A stretch of 64,000 bases of DNA from positions 242,810 through 306,809 of the forward strand of contig NZ_AUXS01000032.1 in NCBI RefSeq assembly GCF_001625565.1, read 5' to 3'. Numbering within the stretch: the stretch's first letter is position 1; each line of letters starts with the position of its first letter. Source of the DNA: Pseudoalteromonas luteoviolacea NCIMB 1944. GTDB lineage: Bacteria; Pseudomonadota; Gammaproteobacteria; Enterobacterales; Alteromonadaceae. Position numbers and translations under genes: made by a program. The notes under the pieces are model-generated. The model was not told the DNA's origin, did not search any database, and saw only the letters and a program-made list of their open reading frames with translations. Positions 46,232 to 54,886 of the stretch are shown here, piece after piece.

Positions 46232-46863
46232 TTATTTGCCCTGCGTAATTTTTCTAAATCTCTTCCTACAATCGCTTCAAGGTGCTCAGTCACTTTATCG
46301 GCAGGCCAATTCCACCATGCAATGTCTTGCAGAGCGTCGATGATGCTTTGCTCGAAGCGCTTTTTAATCACTTGAGCTGGGTTTCCGCCCACAATGCAAA
46401 ATGGCGGAACATCCTGAGTGACCACTGACTTGCTGGCAATGATAGCGCCATTACCAATTTTTACACCTGGCATAATTGTTGATTCGTAGCCAATCCATAC
46501 ATCGTGTCCTATCTCTGTGTCACCTTTATAGGGTAATTCACCATCCTGAGGCATTACTTTTTCCCAACCATTGCCAAATATTTGGAAGGGGTATGTCGAA
46601 AACCCTGACATTTTATGATTGGCACCGTTCATGATAAATTTTACGCCTGTTGCAATAGCGCAATACCGACCAATTTTCAGCTTATCACCGATAAAATCAA
46701 AATGATAAAGGACATTCTGTTCAAAGTTTTCTGGGCCAGCGGGGTCATCATAATAGGTGTAATCCCCCACTAGAATATTGTTAGAGCTAATAAAGTTTTT
46801 TAAAAAACCAACTTGGGGGAACCCGGTTAAAGGGGATTTATCGTCTGGATTTGGTCCGTTCAA
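46228..46863 (-). CDS. Vat/CatB-type xenobiotic O-acetyltransferase
   Basis: 211-residue left-handed beta-helix acetyltransferase of the xenobiotic (Vat/CatB) group, whose members acetylate streptogramin A or chloramphenicol. Signatures are FIGDKLKIGRYCAIATGVKFIMNGANH (with the catalytic His), FGNGWEK, GDTEIGHDVWIGYESTIMPGVKIGNGAIIASKSVVTQDVPP and VGGNPAQVIKKRF. Active-site residues are intact. Actual drug resistance cannot be inferred; many chromosomal homologues have other substrates. Operon with the small membrane protein; kptA lies 19 nt upstream on the same strand. Confidence 0.88.
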   Translation of the reverse strand: MNGPNPDDKSPLTGFPQVGFLKNFISSNNILVGDYTYYDDPAGPENFEQNVLYHFDFIGDKLKIGRYCAIATGVKFIMNGANHKMSGFSTYPFQIFGNGWEKVMPQDGELPYKGDTEIGHDVWIGYESTIMPGVKIGNGAIIASKSVVTQDVPPFCIVGGNPAQVIKKRFEQSIIDALQDIAWWNWPADKVTEHLEAIVGRDLEKLRRANK

Positions 46864-46882
46864 AACTACTCCTTAATTGTAT

Positions 46883-47416
46883 TTATGTGTCGAATAAAAG
46901 CTTATCAGCGGGGACCTGGTCAACTAGCCACACATTGTTTTGGGTTTTATAGAACTTGGCACCCAGTTGAAACATACTTTTCGCCTTGATACCCAGCAAC
47001 ACCGCGTTGCCATAACGCTCTCCAACAGCAATCGCGCTCTGCTTTGATTCTGTTAAATGAACATGATGCCGTTCACCTTTTATCAACCCGCTTTGCTTAA
47101 TTGACTGCATAAACCGAGTTGCCGTGCCATGGTATAAAATATCAGGAGGGGTTAATGGCGTTAGACCGAGCTCGACTTGAACTGAGTGTCCTTGATTGGC
47201 GCGGATCTTTTTACCATCATCACTTATTGCAAAGCGTTGTTTGTCATTTGAGTTTACGATGGACTGAATAAGCTCATACGATAGTGAAAAATCTTTTGAA
47301 TTTTCAATCAACTCCTCTATCTGAACCCAACCTTGGGCATCGAGCTGTATATTAGCCATCTCAGGCTTATGGCGAAGAATCAAACTTAAGTATTTAGATA
47401 TTTTCTTATTTTGCAT
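46883..47416 (-). CDS. kptA: Tpt1/KptA family RNA 2'-phosphotransferase
   Basis: 177 residues. It removes an internal 2'-phosphate from RNA by transfer to NAD+, as in eukaryotic tRNA splicing; the bacterial role is unclear. Family motifs are KISKYLSLILRHKPE at the N-terminus (Arg-His), QRFAIS, LYHGTATRFMQSIKQSGL, HHVHLT and the VWLVDQVPADKL end. Length is typical. A 15-bp inverted repeat ends exactly at the start codon, leaving no visible ribosome site, so translation may be controlled by RNA structure. Confidence 0.92.
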   Translation of the reverse strand: MQNKKISKYLSLILRHKPEMANIQLDAQGWVQIEELIENSKDFSLSYELIQSIVNSNDKQRFAISDDGKKIRANQGHSVQVELGLTPLTPPDILYHGTATRFMQSIKQSGLIKGERHHVHLTESKQSAIAVGERYGNAVLLGIKAKSMFQLGAKFYKTQNNVWLVDQVPADKLLFDT

Positions 47417-47457
47417 AGAGCTTAATTTATCCTATTTATAGAGATAAATTAAGCTCT
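47417..47457 (-). promoter_or_regulatory. 15-bp hairpin directly before kptA start
   Basis: Arms AGAGCTTAATTTATC and GATAAATTAAGCTCT, perfect over 15 bp, loop 11 nt. On the minus strand its last base adjoins the kptA ATG. It may end the transcript of the ABM gene upstream, or sequester the kptA start. On the plus strand a T-run follows. Confidence 0.6.
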
Positions 47458-47495
47458 TTTTACAATATAATCAAAGTAGTACATGTACTGCCATA

Positions 47496-47786
47496 TCAAT
47501 ATTCGTATGATCTGAAATAAAGAATACGAGGCGGCGCGGACATAAATGCAATCAAACCTTTTAAAACACCATTGCTATCGATAAATTGCATATAATTTTT
47601 ATGGTGCTCTACACTTTGCCAATCTTCATCAATCAGCATGGTGGTCTTGTTCTCATCAAAACTGATTGATACTCGCTGACACCCTGCAAACCCTTTTACA
47701 GCAGGCACATTCTCAGTTAGAAAGTCATCCAACAGTTCGGACTTTACTTCACTTAACTGACATTCAATAATTACTTTTACAGACAT
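47496..47786 (-). CDS. Antibiotic biosynthesis monooxygenase (ABM/YgiN-like) domain protein
   Basis: 96 residues, single ABM ferredoxin-like domain (IIECQLSEVKSELLDDFLTENVPAVKGFAGCQRVSISFD...LIDEDWQSVEHHKNYMQF). Such proteins act as quinol monooxygenases or small-molecule oxygenases, though many are uncharacterised. Monocistronic, 88 nt from the divergent-side AraC gene, both on the minus strand. Confidence 0.8.
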   Translation of the reverse strand: MSVKVIIECQLSEVKSELLDDFLTENVPAVKGFAGCQRVSISFDENKTTMLIDEDWQSVEHHKNYMQFIDSNGVLKGLIAFMSAPPRILYFRSYEY

Positions 47787-47873
47787 ATTTGCTCCTCAGC
47801 ATAATAAGTCATTTCAGTTTAAGCTGAGAAGTAAGAGTAAATGCCGTAATTCGAAAAAAGTGCCGTTTTTCGG

Positions 47874-48767
47874 TCAAGTTTTCATCGCACCTTGTTTTGG
47901 TGTCTCGCCATACTGGTTTTTATAAGCTTTGATGAAGTGTGAGATATTGGTATAGCCAACTTCCAGTGCAATATCAGAAACCGATAAACAACCTCGTTCA
48001 ACCAATGACTTAGCGTATTCAACCCGTTGCTTGATCAACCACTGCTTTGGTGGCTCATTAAATTGATGTTTAAAATCACGTTGAAAGCCAGATAAGCTAC
48101 GACCCGATAATTTTGCTAGATCTGCAACAGAGAGTTTTAAAACAGACTTATTCCCAAGCAGCCTTTTTAGGTTTCTACGCGTAGGCAGGGTATGATCAGC
48201 CATACTCAACATTGCAACGAACTCATCACCACTGACTTGACGCAGGATAAATAACAGCTCTGTAAGCTTAACATGGAGTATAGGATTAATATCCATTCCT
48301 TGATCAACGCACAATCTGAGCTGCTCGAAGAAGCCTTCAATTAAGCAGTTTTCCAGATGTAGCGAAACTGGCGGCGGTTGCTTGCCCTTGGCTACCGGCG
48401 TCAATTTATCAGACAACAAAAATTGTTCAATTACACTTCTGTCAAAAAATACCAGCCACGCCTTTAGATTCTGAGTACTGCGGACAAAATCGGAATGTAA
48501 GTTTTGACCTTGGCATAATAAAACCGATTGCCCAGCACTAAGTTGGATCTGCTTATTATCCCAGCATGTCAGCGTTTCAGAACCTTCTTCAACATAGACA
48601 ATGCACAGTTGATTAGTATAAAACTCAATATCTAGTAGGTTTTGCTCTAAATCCTTGCTGTAAATGGCTGAACCATTGCGAGCTGCCAATTTACATACAT
48701 CCGATAGCGCGCCAAGTGCCTGGGGGATCACCAAAACATGTTGCTGGCAATAATTTGCTGTATTCAT
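47874..48767 (-). CDS. AraC-family transcriptional regulator
   Basis: 297 residues from the ATG at 48767, which has AAGG 8 nt upstream; the frame extends nine residues further to 48794 without a ribosome site. The C-terminal double HTH (about 200-295) contains LSVADLAKLSGRSLSGFQRDFKHQFNEPPKQWLIKQRVEYAKSLVERGCLSVSDIALEVGYTNISHFIKAYKNQYGETPKQ. The N-terminal cupin-type ligand domain has no assigned ligand. The ABM gene just downstream may be its target. Confidence 0.85.
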   Translation of the reverse strand: MNTANYCQQHVLVIPQALGALSDVCKLAARNGSAIYSKDLEQNLLDIEFYTNQLCIVYVEEGSETLTCWDNKQIQLSAGQSVLLCQGQNLHSDFVRSTQNLKAWLVFFDRSVIEQFLLSDKLTPVAKGKQPPPVSLHLENCLIEGFFEQLRLCVDQGMDINPILHVKLTELLFILRQVSGDEFVAMLSMADHTLPTRRNLKRLLGNKSVLKLSVADLAKLSGRSLSGFQRDFKHQFNEPPKQWLIKQRVEYAKSLVERGCLSVSDIALEVGYTNISHFIKAYKNQYGETPKQGAMKT

Positions 48768-48853
48768 CCTTGTTGCCTTATCAAATTTAAACATTACAAA
48801 CTGGTTACATGCAGATAATTTAGACTAGTTAGGGCGGTAAAGTGAAGAAAGAA

Positions 48854-49912
48854 TTACAATTTAAACGGTGATTCCAACGCCTTAATCTTTTGCTTTTGAA
48901 CATCGATTTCAATACTTATGCCCAATGGTAATATCATTTGTGGATCTGTGTGTCCAAAATCCAAGTTGGTCACTATTGGGAGCTTGTCACAACCGAACTC
49001 TTCTTTAACAACTGATAAAATGACCTCATCAAGCAATTGTTTTTCGTCATCACTGTAATCCCGTGCTCGGCCAAAAACCAGCCCAGAAAGTTGCTCAAAT
49101 ACCCCCATTACTCCATAGTTACGCAGCCAATACCTAACATAATCAATTGCTGGCTTCTCTTGGGATGTTTCTAGAAAAAGTACTTTACCTCGCCAAAAAT
49201 CTTGTCTTGGCCAGTACTGTGTGCCTTTAAGCATTTCAAGTACCTCAATACACCCACCAAACAAGGGTCCACTTGCTTTGTATTTTTTCGCTGAGTCACC
49301 TTGATAGAACCTCGGCCCTGTATTGATTTGTTGTGGTTTCAGCTGCCCTGCAGCGCTCGGTTCTGACCAGTCAGGGTAACCGTCACTGAAATGAGTGAAT
49401 ACAGGAAACTCAGACTCATTATGCTCCCCGTATATAAATGATCTAACATACGTTTGATACTCATCAGACATATTATGGATCTGAGCAAACCCAGCCATTA
49501 CAGATGGCCCGTTAAAGGTCACTATTCCTAACTGATGTATAAATGCGGACACAGCCGTAAAATCAGAGAACCCCATTATAAACTTTGGGTTGGCCTTAAT
49601 AATTTCTGCGTCCAGATATTTTAATATCCTCGCAGAGTCTGAGCCGCCTATGGTCGAAATGATCCCATCAATGTTGTCATCACCAAAAGCATTGTTTAAG
49701 TCACGAGCTCTAGCCTGCGGGCTGTTGAACACTTCGTCAATATCCATGGTAGCTGTTGGATATTCAACCACGTTAAATCCAAGTGCCTTTAAGTTACTCA
49801 ATCCTTGATGATAAACTTGAGGAAATACTGATGGTAGACCCGTTGACGGCGATAATACGGCAATATTATCACCCGGTTTTAATTGCTTTGGCTTAATCAT
49901 CTTAGTGTCCAT
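48854..49912 (-). CDS. S66 family LD-carboxypeptidase (MccF-like)
   Basis: 352 residues from the ATG at 49912; the frame can be extended to a TTG at 49939. Family features are KPGDNIAVLSPSTGL at the N-terminus, ISTIGGSDSARILKYLD with the nucleophile Ser, MGFSDFTAV, LFGGCIEVLEMLKGTQYWPR and LEITNLDFGHTD-type C-terminal His region (VTNLDFGHTDPQ). S66 enzymes cleave L,D bonds in recycled murein peptides or, in MccF, release peptide from microcin C-like toxins. The GGSDSxRIL spacing resembles the MccF side. No microcin genes nearby. Confidence 0.85.
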   Translation of the reverse strand: MDTKMIKPKQLKPGDNIAVLSPSTGLPSVFPQVYHQGLSNLKALGFNVVEYPTATMDIDEVFNSPQARARDLNNAFGDDNIDGIISTIGGSDSARILKYLDAEIIKANPKFIMGFSDFTAVSAFIHQLGIVTFNGPSVMAGFAQIHNMSDEYQTYVRSFIYGEHNESEFPVFTHFSDGYPDWSEPSAAGQLKPQQINTGPRFYQGDSAKKYKASGPLFGGCIEVLEMLKGTQYWPRQDFWRGKVLFLETSQEKPAIDYVRYWLRNYGVMGVFEQLSGLVFGRARDYSDDEKQLLDEVILSVVKEEFGCDKLPIVTNLDFGHTDPQMILPLGISIEIDVQKQKIKALESPFKL

Positions 49913-50202
49913 TTCTATTAATAATATCAATATATTCAAATATTTATTTAATTACTACCCTTATATACATTTACAGATAACAAGCACCAAATGCTAAAGA
50001 CTGCCAGAGTTAGTGAATTGAGCGGGTTATTTGTTATGTAGTAGTCCCCCAATTGTGCACTTTTTGTAATTTATGAAAAACCCTGTTAGGGTGAAAAACA
50101 CGTATATCGAACGGAATAGCTATTTTTTGGATTAATAGAAGAAAGATTTTCCCCATCAAAACGGGGCGAAAATTCAGTTAAAAACACTATAAAGGAGTTG
50201 TT

Positions 50203-50526
50203 ATGTTCTGGATGATTAATATTGTAGGCGTCGCTATTGCCATATACTTTGTAGATCTCGAATCCAATTCAGTCATTCAAAGTGTGATCAGTCCAATTGT
50301 GATAGCGGTGCTTTCTCTTGCCATAATTATAAAACTGTTTATTAACAGCAAAGCACAATCAGCTTCTTACATGAGTAACAGCGGAAATGGCGCTCATTCA
50401 GGAAGCCCTTTCATATATGGATCAGAGAAAAATAAGCCCTCAGGGGAGAGTGACCACAGTAGCGATAGTTCAAGTCCTAGTCCTAGCTCGAGCTTCGGTG
50501 ACAGTGGCGGTGGTGGTGGCGAATAA
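50203..50526 (+). CDS. Small membrane protein with Ser/Gly-rich tail
   Basis: 107 residues: two membrane helices (MINIVGVAIAIYFV and VISPIVIAVLSLAIIIKLFI), then a hydrophilic tail rich in Ser, Gly and Pro ending SSSFGDSGGGGGE. Ribosome site AAAGGAG. The tail is low-complexity and probably disordered. No family recognised. Convergent with the OsmC-YcaO gene, sharing a terminator. The 290 bp upstream contain no other gene. Confidence 0.65.
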   Translation: MFWMINIVGVAIAIYFVDLESNSVIQSVISPIVIAVLSLAIIIKLFINSKAQSASYMSNSGNGAHSGSPFIYGSEKNKPSGESDHSSDSSSPSPSSSFGDSGGGGGE

Positions 50527-50546
50527 AACCTTGCCCAAATACAAAA

Positions 50547-50574
50547 AAGCCTGCGTTAATAACCTCGCAGGCTT
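50547..50574. terminator. Terminator between small membrane protein and ycaO
   Basis: 9-bp stem AAGCCTGCG / CGCAGGCTT with a 10-nt loop. The minus strand continues with TTTTTTG, so it is a good terminator for the OsmC-YcaO gene, and is also usable on the plus strand. Confidence 0.85.
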
Positions 50575-50591
50575 GTTAATATTGCTGTTCG

Positions 50592-52775
50592 TTACTTAGC
50601 AGCCAAAGCAGCTCGTGCTTTATGAAGCTTGGTATAGCTTTCAATCAATTTAAGGTGCTTGTCCAACCCTTTAAGCTGAGTATTGGTTTCTGTTAAGCCA
50701 TAGAATTTAACATCACCATTAATCGAACCAATCACATTATCCATGATTTCTTGGCCAAACATGCGTGACAGGTTATAGATATAATCTTCAATCTCGAGCT
50801 CTTCATCAAGGGCTATTTCCAAAACAGTCTGCATCGCTTGATAGAACAACCCACGTTCAACTGTGTTGTCATTGTACTGAAGGAAAGACTCAACCAGATC
50901 CATTGTTTCTTCAAGATCACCCAGCGCCAAATAAATTAGCAGCTTAAGTTCTAGAATGGTTAACTGACCCCAAACAGTGTTTTCATCAAACTCAATACCG
51001 ATTAATGTAATGATATCGGTATAATTATCCAGCTGGCTTTCTTCTAGGCGATTTACCAAGTCAGCAAGCTGCTCATCAGAAAGCCTGTGTAGGTTAAGTA
51101 TGTCTTCTCTGTACTGCAGCGCTTTATTGGTGTTATCCCAAATTAAGTCTTCCGCAGGGTACACTTCCGAATATCCAGGTACAAGAATACGACAAGCAAT
51201 ACCTAAATCAGTGAATTCAGCAATATACGCTTCCTTACCTTGCTCTTGTAAAATCGCAAATAATTTGTCGCACTCTTCTTCATTGGTTCCTGAAAAGTCC
51301 CACTCAACAAAATCATAATCTTTCTTCGCGCTGAAGAAGCGCCATGAGATCACACCCGTTGAGTCAATAAAGTGTTCAACAAAATTCTCTGGCTCAGATA
51401 CTGCCATACTGTTAAATGTCGGACGAGGTACATCGTTTAAGCCCTCAAAGCTACGGCCTTGTAGTAGCTCAGTTAAGCTGCGTTCAAGCGCAACTTCTAA
51501 GCTTGGGTGTGCACCGAACGAAGCAAATACACCTCCTGTTTTAGGATTCATCAGGGTGACACACATTACAGGAAACTGACCACCTAAAGAGGCATCTTTA
51601 ACAACGACGGGAAAGCCTTGTTCTTCTAGCGCTTTGATACCATCAACAACGCCAGGATATTTGGCAAGCACATCCTCTGGCACATCAGGTAAAACAATTT
51701 CTTGTTCAATGATCTGCTTTTTAACTGCACGTTCAAAAATCTCAGATAAACACTGTACTTTGGCCTCAGCCATGTTGTTACCTGCACTCATTCCGTTACT
51801 TAAGAATAAGTTTTCAATCAAATTAGACGGAAAATAAACCGTTTCACCGTCTGAATGACGAGTGTATGGAATAGAACAAATCCCACGCTCGACATTACCC
51901 GAGTTTGTGTCAATTAAGTTTGAGCCTTTTAGCTCGCCGTCCGCATCATAAATTTCGCGTGTATATTGATCTAAGATCTCACTTGGAAGCGCATCATTTG
52001 GACCCGGCTTAAACCATTTTTCATTTGGGTAATGAACAAAGTCACTATTCGCGATTTCTTCGCCAAAAAACTGATCGTTGTAAAAGAAGTTACAATTTAA
52101 GCGCTCGATAAACTCACCCAATGCAGAGCAAAGTGCACTTTCTTTGGTCGCCCCTTTGCCATTGGTAAAGCACATTTGAGATGCCGCATCTCGGATATGC
52201 AATGACCAAACATTTGGTACAATGTTGCGCCATGAAGCAACCTCAATTTTCATACCTAAATCGGCCAAGATCCCTGTCATGTTGGCAATCGTTTGCTCTA
52301 AAGGCAGGTCTTTACCGAGGATAAAGGTGTTTGCTTCTTGCTCGGGTTTGACCATTAACATTGCTTGCGCATCATCATCAAGGCTTTCAACATCTTCAAT
52401 TTGAAAATCAGGACCCGTTTGGATGACTTTTTTCACAGTACAGCGGTCTATCGAGCGTAAAATGCCCTTTCTGTCTTTTTCAGAAATGCTTTCAGGTAGC
52501 TCAACTTGAATTTTAAAAATCTGATTATATCGGTTTTCAGGATCAACGATATTGTTTTGAGAAACACGGATTCCGTCTGTCGGAATGTCTCGTGAAACAC
52601 AGTAAACCTTTACAAAGTAGGCCGCACAAAGTGCTGATGAAGCTAAGAAATAATCAAACGGACTAGGTGCTGAGCCATCTCCTTTATAACGAATAGGCTG
52701 ATCAGCAATAACACTAAAATCATCAAACTTGGCTTCAAGTCTAAGATTGTCGAGAAAATTAACTTTAATTTCCAT
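50592..52775 (-). CDS. ycaO: OsmC-YcaO fusion protein
   Basis: 727 residues. N-terminal OsmC-like domain (about 1-135; FDYFLASSALCAAYFVKVYCVSRDIP), YcaO ATP-binding domain (about 170-560; GKGATKESALCSALGEFIERL, GMSAGNNMAEAKVQCLSEIFERAVKK), and a C-terminal TPR-like helical region (about 580-727). This is the architecture of the widespread E. coli YcaO type, implicated with RimO in ribosomal protein S12 beta-methylthiolation. ATP-site Glu residues of YcaO proteins (ALGEFIER, SEIFERA) are present. Monocistronic; no azoline or thioamide RiPP partner nearby. Confidence 0.92.
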   Translation of the reverse strand: MEIKVNFLDNLRLEAKFDDFSVIADQPIRYKGDGSAPSPFDYFLASSALCAAYFVKVYCVSRDIPTDGIRVSQNNIVDPENRYNQIFKIQVELPESISEKDRKGILRSIDRCTVKKVIQTGPDFQIEDVESLDDDAQAMLMVKPEQEANTFILGKDLPLEQTIANMTGILADLGMKIEVASWRNIVPNVWSLHIRDAASQMCFTNGKGATKESALCSALGEFIERLNCNFFYNDQFFGEEIANSDFVHYPNEKWFKPGPNDALPSEILDQYTREIYDADGELKGSNLIDTNSGNVERGICSIPYTRHSDGETVYFPSNLIENLFLSNGMSAGNNMAEAKVQCLSEIFERAVKKQIIEQEIVLPDVPEDVLAKYPGVVDGIKALEEQGFPVVVKDASLGGQFPVMCVTLMNPKTGGVFASFGAHPSLEVALERSLTELLQGRSFEGLNDVPRPTFNSMAVSEPENFVEHFIDSTGVISWRFFSAKKDYDFVEWDFSGTNEEECDKLFAILQEQGKEAYIAEFTDLGIACRILVPGYSEVYPAEDLIWDNTNKALQYREDILNLHRLSDEQLADLVNRLEESQLDNYTDIITLIGIEFDENTVWGQLTILELKLLIYLALGDLEETMDLVESFLQYNDNTVERGLFYQAMQTVLEIALDEELEIEDYIYNLSRMFGQEIMDNVIGSINGDVKFYGLTETNTQLKGLDKHLKLIESYTKLHKARAALAAK

Positions 52776-53063
52776 TGAACTCTTCCACAGTTTTGTGCGG
52801 CTACCGCAGGACTAAGGTAACTTCCTCAGTGATCCGGTAGCAAAAATTATCTTAACTGTGCAATTATCTTCTTTTTCACGCCAATAGTCTTGGGTTAATT
52901 GCAGATAAGGAAAAATAAATGATGTTTTGGCAGGCTTCTTTGGTCAAAGCGGATGAAATTCGCCCACAGCTATCGCTATTTCCTTTCTAACTCAGCAGCT
53001 CTCGCATTCAGATTAGCAGTATTAAGAGAATCTGGCAGCACGTAAAGCCACCGAGCGCGCACA

Positions 53064-53282
53064 TTACAAACCTTGTAACACCATATCTTTAACTTTGTGT
53101 GCTTTTTCAAAATGATCTAACTGGTGCGTCTGTATCCACCAAGTTGCAGCTTCCATCAGTAATTCTGGGTCACTATTTTTATTGGCAAAAAAAGCGTAAA
53201 AAGAAACGCCAACGTTGACCCCCTTTTTCTCTATTTTTTGGTCGCAGACTTGTACAATTTTTTCTCTTAGGCTTGCTCTCAT
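53064..53282 (-). CDS. Small conserved protein (DUF6500-like)
   Basis: 72 residues, cytoplasmic, mostly helical: SLREKIVQVCDQKIEKKGVNVGVSFYAFFANKNSDPELLMEAATWWIQTHQLDHFEKA. It matches my memory of a small uncharacterised family (DUF6500), but that name is tentative. Monocistronic, with weak ribosome site. Function unknown. Confidence 0.6.
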   Translation of the reverse strand: MRASLREKIVQVCDQKIEKKGVNVGVSFYAFFANKNSDPELLMEAATWWIQTHQLDHFEKAHKVKDMVLQGL

Positions 53283-53374
53283 AATTGGCCATTTATACCC
53301 TACAACTGATATGGAGATAAAATTATACGCGAATATAATAAATATTAAATGTAAATAGTATTTATGGGACTTGC

Positions 53375-53392
53375 AAATAGCCTAAGCTATTT
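53375..53392. other. Inverted repeat in gap after tautomerase operon
   Basis: 7-bp arms AAATAGC / GCTATTT around CTAA, in the 240-bp gap between the DUF6500-like gene and the tautomerase gene. No T-run; possible weak terminator of the GST-NTF2-tautomerase operon. Confidence 0.4.
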
Positions 53393-53521
53393 ACAAACTC
53401 CCAAACATTTACGTTACTGGACAAATACTGAATGTGCACAACAACCCAGAATAAACCCCCCATTAATCTATATTTTTTTAGAAATAAAATATTCACCTTT
53501 CACTATCGAATAATATAGCTT

Positions 53522-53722
53522 TTACTTTTTAGCCCTTAACGTTGACACCTGATCATAACCGATGCCCCAATTGTCAGTGTCAACTTCATCAATCACAACA
53601 AAAGTCGTACTGGGTACTTTGTTCAATACAGATACCACCAACTGTGTTGCACCACTGATCAACGCCTGTTTTTGCTCTTTCGTGACACCTTCTTTTGTGA
53701 CTTTAATATTGATATACGGCAC
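53522..53722 (-). CDS. 4-oxalocrotonate tautomerase family protein
   Basis: 66 residues, GTG start following AAAGGAG. After Met removal the N-terminal Pro would be the catalytic base (PYINIKVTKEGVT). The family pattern ending VVIDEVDTDNWGIGYDQVS is present. Last gene of a GST-NTF2-tautomerase operon, 18 nt after the NTF2 gene, suggesting joint handling of an electrophilic or aromatic compound. Confidence 0.9.
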   Translation of the reverse strand: MPYINIKVTKEGVTKEQKQALISGATQLVVSVLNKVPSTTFVVIDEVDTDNWGIGYDQVSTLRAKK

Positions 53723-53740
53723 TTTACTCTCCTTTAATAT

Positions 53741-54106
53741 TTAGATATCGGCATACATTTTGTTGACAATGCGCCACTGCCCCTGCTCTTTCAATAAACC
53801 TAAAAAATCCAAATATTCACGCCCAAGTAAAGGGCAATACAGTTTAACTAAAGCCTGATCACCAACAATATCGAGCGAAATGACTTTGTAGTTGTATTGC
53901 TCTCCTTGTTCGAAGGGCACGGACCGCCTACTGACTAAAGCTAACCACTCTTCTCTTGTTCGCCTTATACCAGGTGCTTTGAGCACTGCACAATCACAAA
54001 AAATATTACGTAACTTTTCAACATCTGCGAAGTGCAGCCCATCGCAATAGCGTTTTATTACTTCATTTACCTTATCAATCTCGGCAATGTTCTCTTTGTA
54101 GTGCAT
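53741..54106 (-). CDS. NTF2-like (SnoaL/lumazine-binding type) protein
   Basis: 121 residues from the ATG at 54106, which follows AAGGGCGG; a longer frame to 54166 would overlap the GST gene. NTF2-like fold: VIKRYCDGLHFADVEKLRNIFCDCAVL, VSRRSVPFEQGEQYNYKVISLDIVGDQALVKLYC, LGLLKEQGQWRIVNKMY. Role probably small-molecule binding or enzymatic; cytoplasmic. Middle gene of the operon. Confidence 0.8.
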   Translation of the reverse strand: MHYKENIAEIDKVNEVIKRYCDGLHFADVEKLRNIFCDCAVLKAPGIRRTREEWLALVSRRSVPFEQGEQYNYKVISLDIVGDQALVKLYCPLLGREYLDFLGLLKEQGQWRIVNKMYADI

Positions 54107-54122
54107 TGAGACCGCCCTTGTG

Positions 54123-54734
54123 TTAATTGGACTGTTCGGCGCTAACAGCTGCTTTAAATGAGTCACGCTCTCTCACTTTATCCAACACCTGTTGTACATT
54201 ATCAGGAATGTGTATATCGACAAAAAAATGCTCTCCCCAGCTTGCATACACGGTTAAGAATATATCTGCTACGCTAGGTTGTTGACCGCCTAAAAATGGA
54301 CCGAGATGCGCCCGTGACTCAAGCCGCATCCCAACTGTTTGCCAAATCAAATTGATCTGCTCAGCCGCTTTAATTAAAGAGCGTTCCCGCTCACCCACAC
54401 TTTCAATATTGTGCGTAGCAAAAAACAACCGGCCATAGGCTGGGTGCATGGTGGCGTTGGCCAACATCAAATCCTCTATGATTTGTTGCTGCTTATTAGG
54501 ATCTGATGACCAAAAATCGCTCGGGTGTGACTGAATAAGATGAAGCATAATCGCAGCCCCTTCTGTCAATACCTTGTCTTGCATGACTAACGCAGGCACA
54601 TTCCCCAGCGGGTTTATCGCTGTAAAATTATCTGTATGTAACTTATTGATCAATGTGAATTCTTGCTCAAGTTCTCGCAAAACAACCTGCACAGCAAGCG
54701 AACAGGCACCGGGCATAAAATATAGGGTATACAT
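54123..54734 (-). CDS. Glutathione S-transferase (beta-class-like)
   Basis: 203 residues. The N-terminal thioredoxin-like domain has MYTLYFMPGACSLA with the Cys near 11 of bacterial beta-class enzymes, and NPLGNVPALVMQDKVLTEGAAIMLHLI (cis-Pro and Glu/Gly glutathione site). The helical C-terminal domain includes LGGQQPSVADIFLTVYASW. First gene of a minus-strand operon with an NTF2-like protein and a tautomerase. It is divergent from a LysR gene, which likely controls it. Confidence 0.9.
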   Translation of the reverse strand: MYTLYFMPGACSLAVQVVLRELEQEFTLINKLHTDNFTAINPLGNVPALVMQDKVLTEGAAIMLHLIQSHPSDFWSSDPNKQQQIIEDLMLANATMHPAYGRLFFATHNIESVGERERSLIKAAEQINLIWQTVGMRLESRAHLGPFLGGQQPSVADIFLTVYASWGEHFFVDIHIPDNVQQVLDKVRERDSFKAAVSAEQSN

Positions 54735-54849
54735 AAGCTTTTCTTCCTCTAAGTTTGTCTATAGTCCTGAAATTGAAACCACTTCAAATTTCATAAAGCC
54801 AGTGTAGAAAAACTGATTTATCTTATATATAGTCACAATACGAACCACA

Positions 54850-54868
54850 TGTTTCCTACAAGGAAACA
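54850..54868. promoter_or_regulatory. Inverted repeat between gst operon and lysR
   Basis: Perfect 7-bp arms TGTTTCC / GGAAACA around TACAA, 18 nt before the lysR start in the 152-bp divergent region. Candidate LysR autoregulatory site. Confidence 0.5.
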
Positions 54869-54886
54869 ATTTATAGGAGTTCAAAA

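Noticed and set aside
46228..46863. Acquired antibiotic resistance gene
   Set aside because: Family features are clear, but there is no mobile element nearby and base use looks like the neighbours. Chromosomal Vat-like proteins often have other roles.
48854..49912. Microcin C immunity (MccF) function
   Set aside because: Only the enzyme family is visible. No microcin C synthesis genes are present, so murein recycling or a general hydrolase is equally likely.
50592..52775. YcaO as the modifying enzyme for the two RiPP-like peptides
   Set aside because: It is the OsmC-fused E. coli-type YcaO, about 11 kb from the nearer peptide, with no RiPP partner domain or leader-binding gene beside it.
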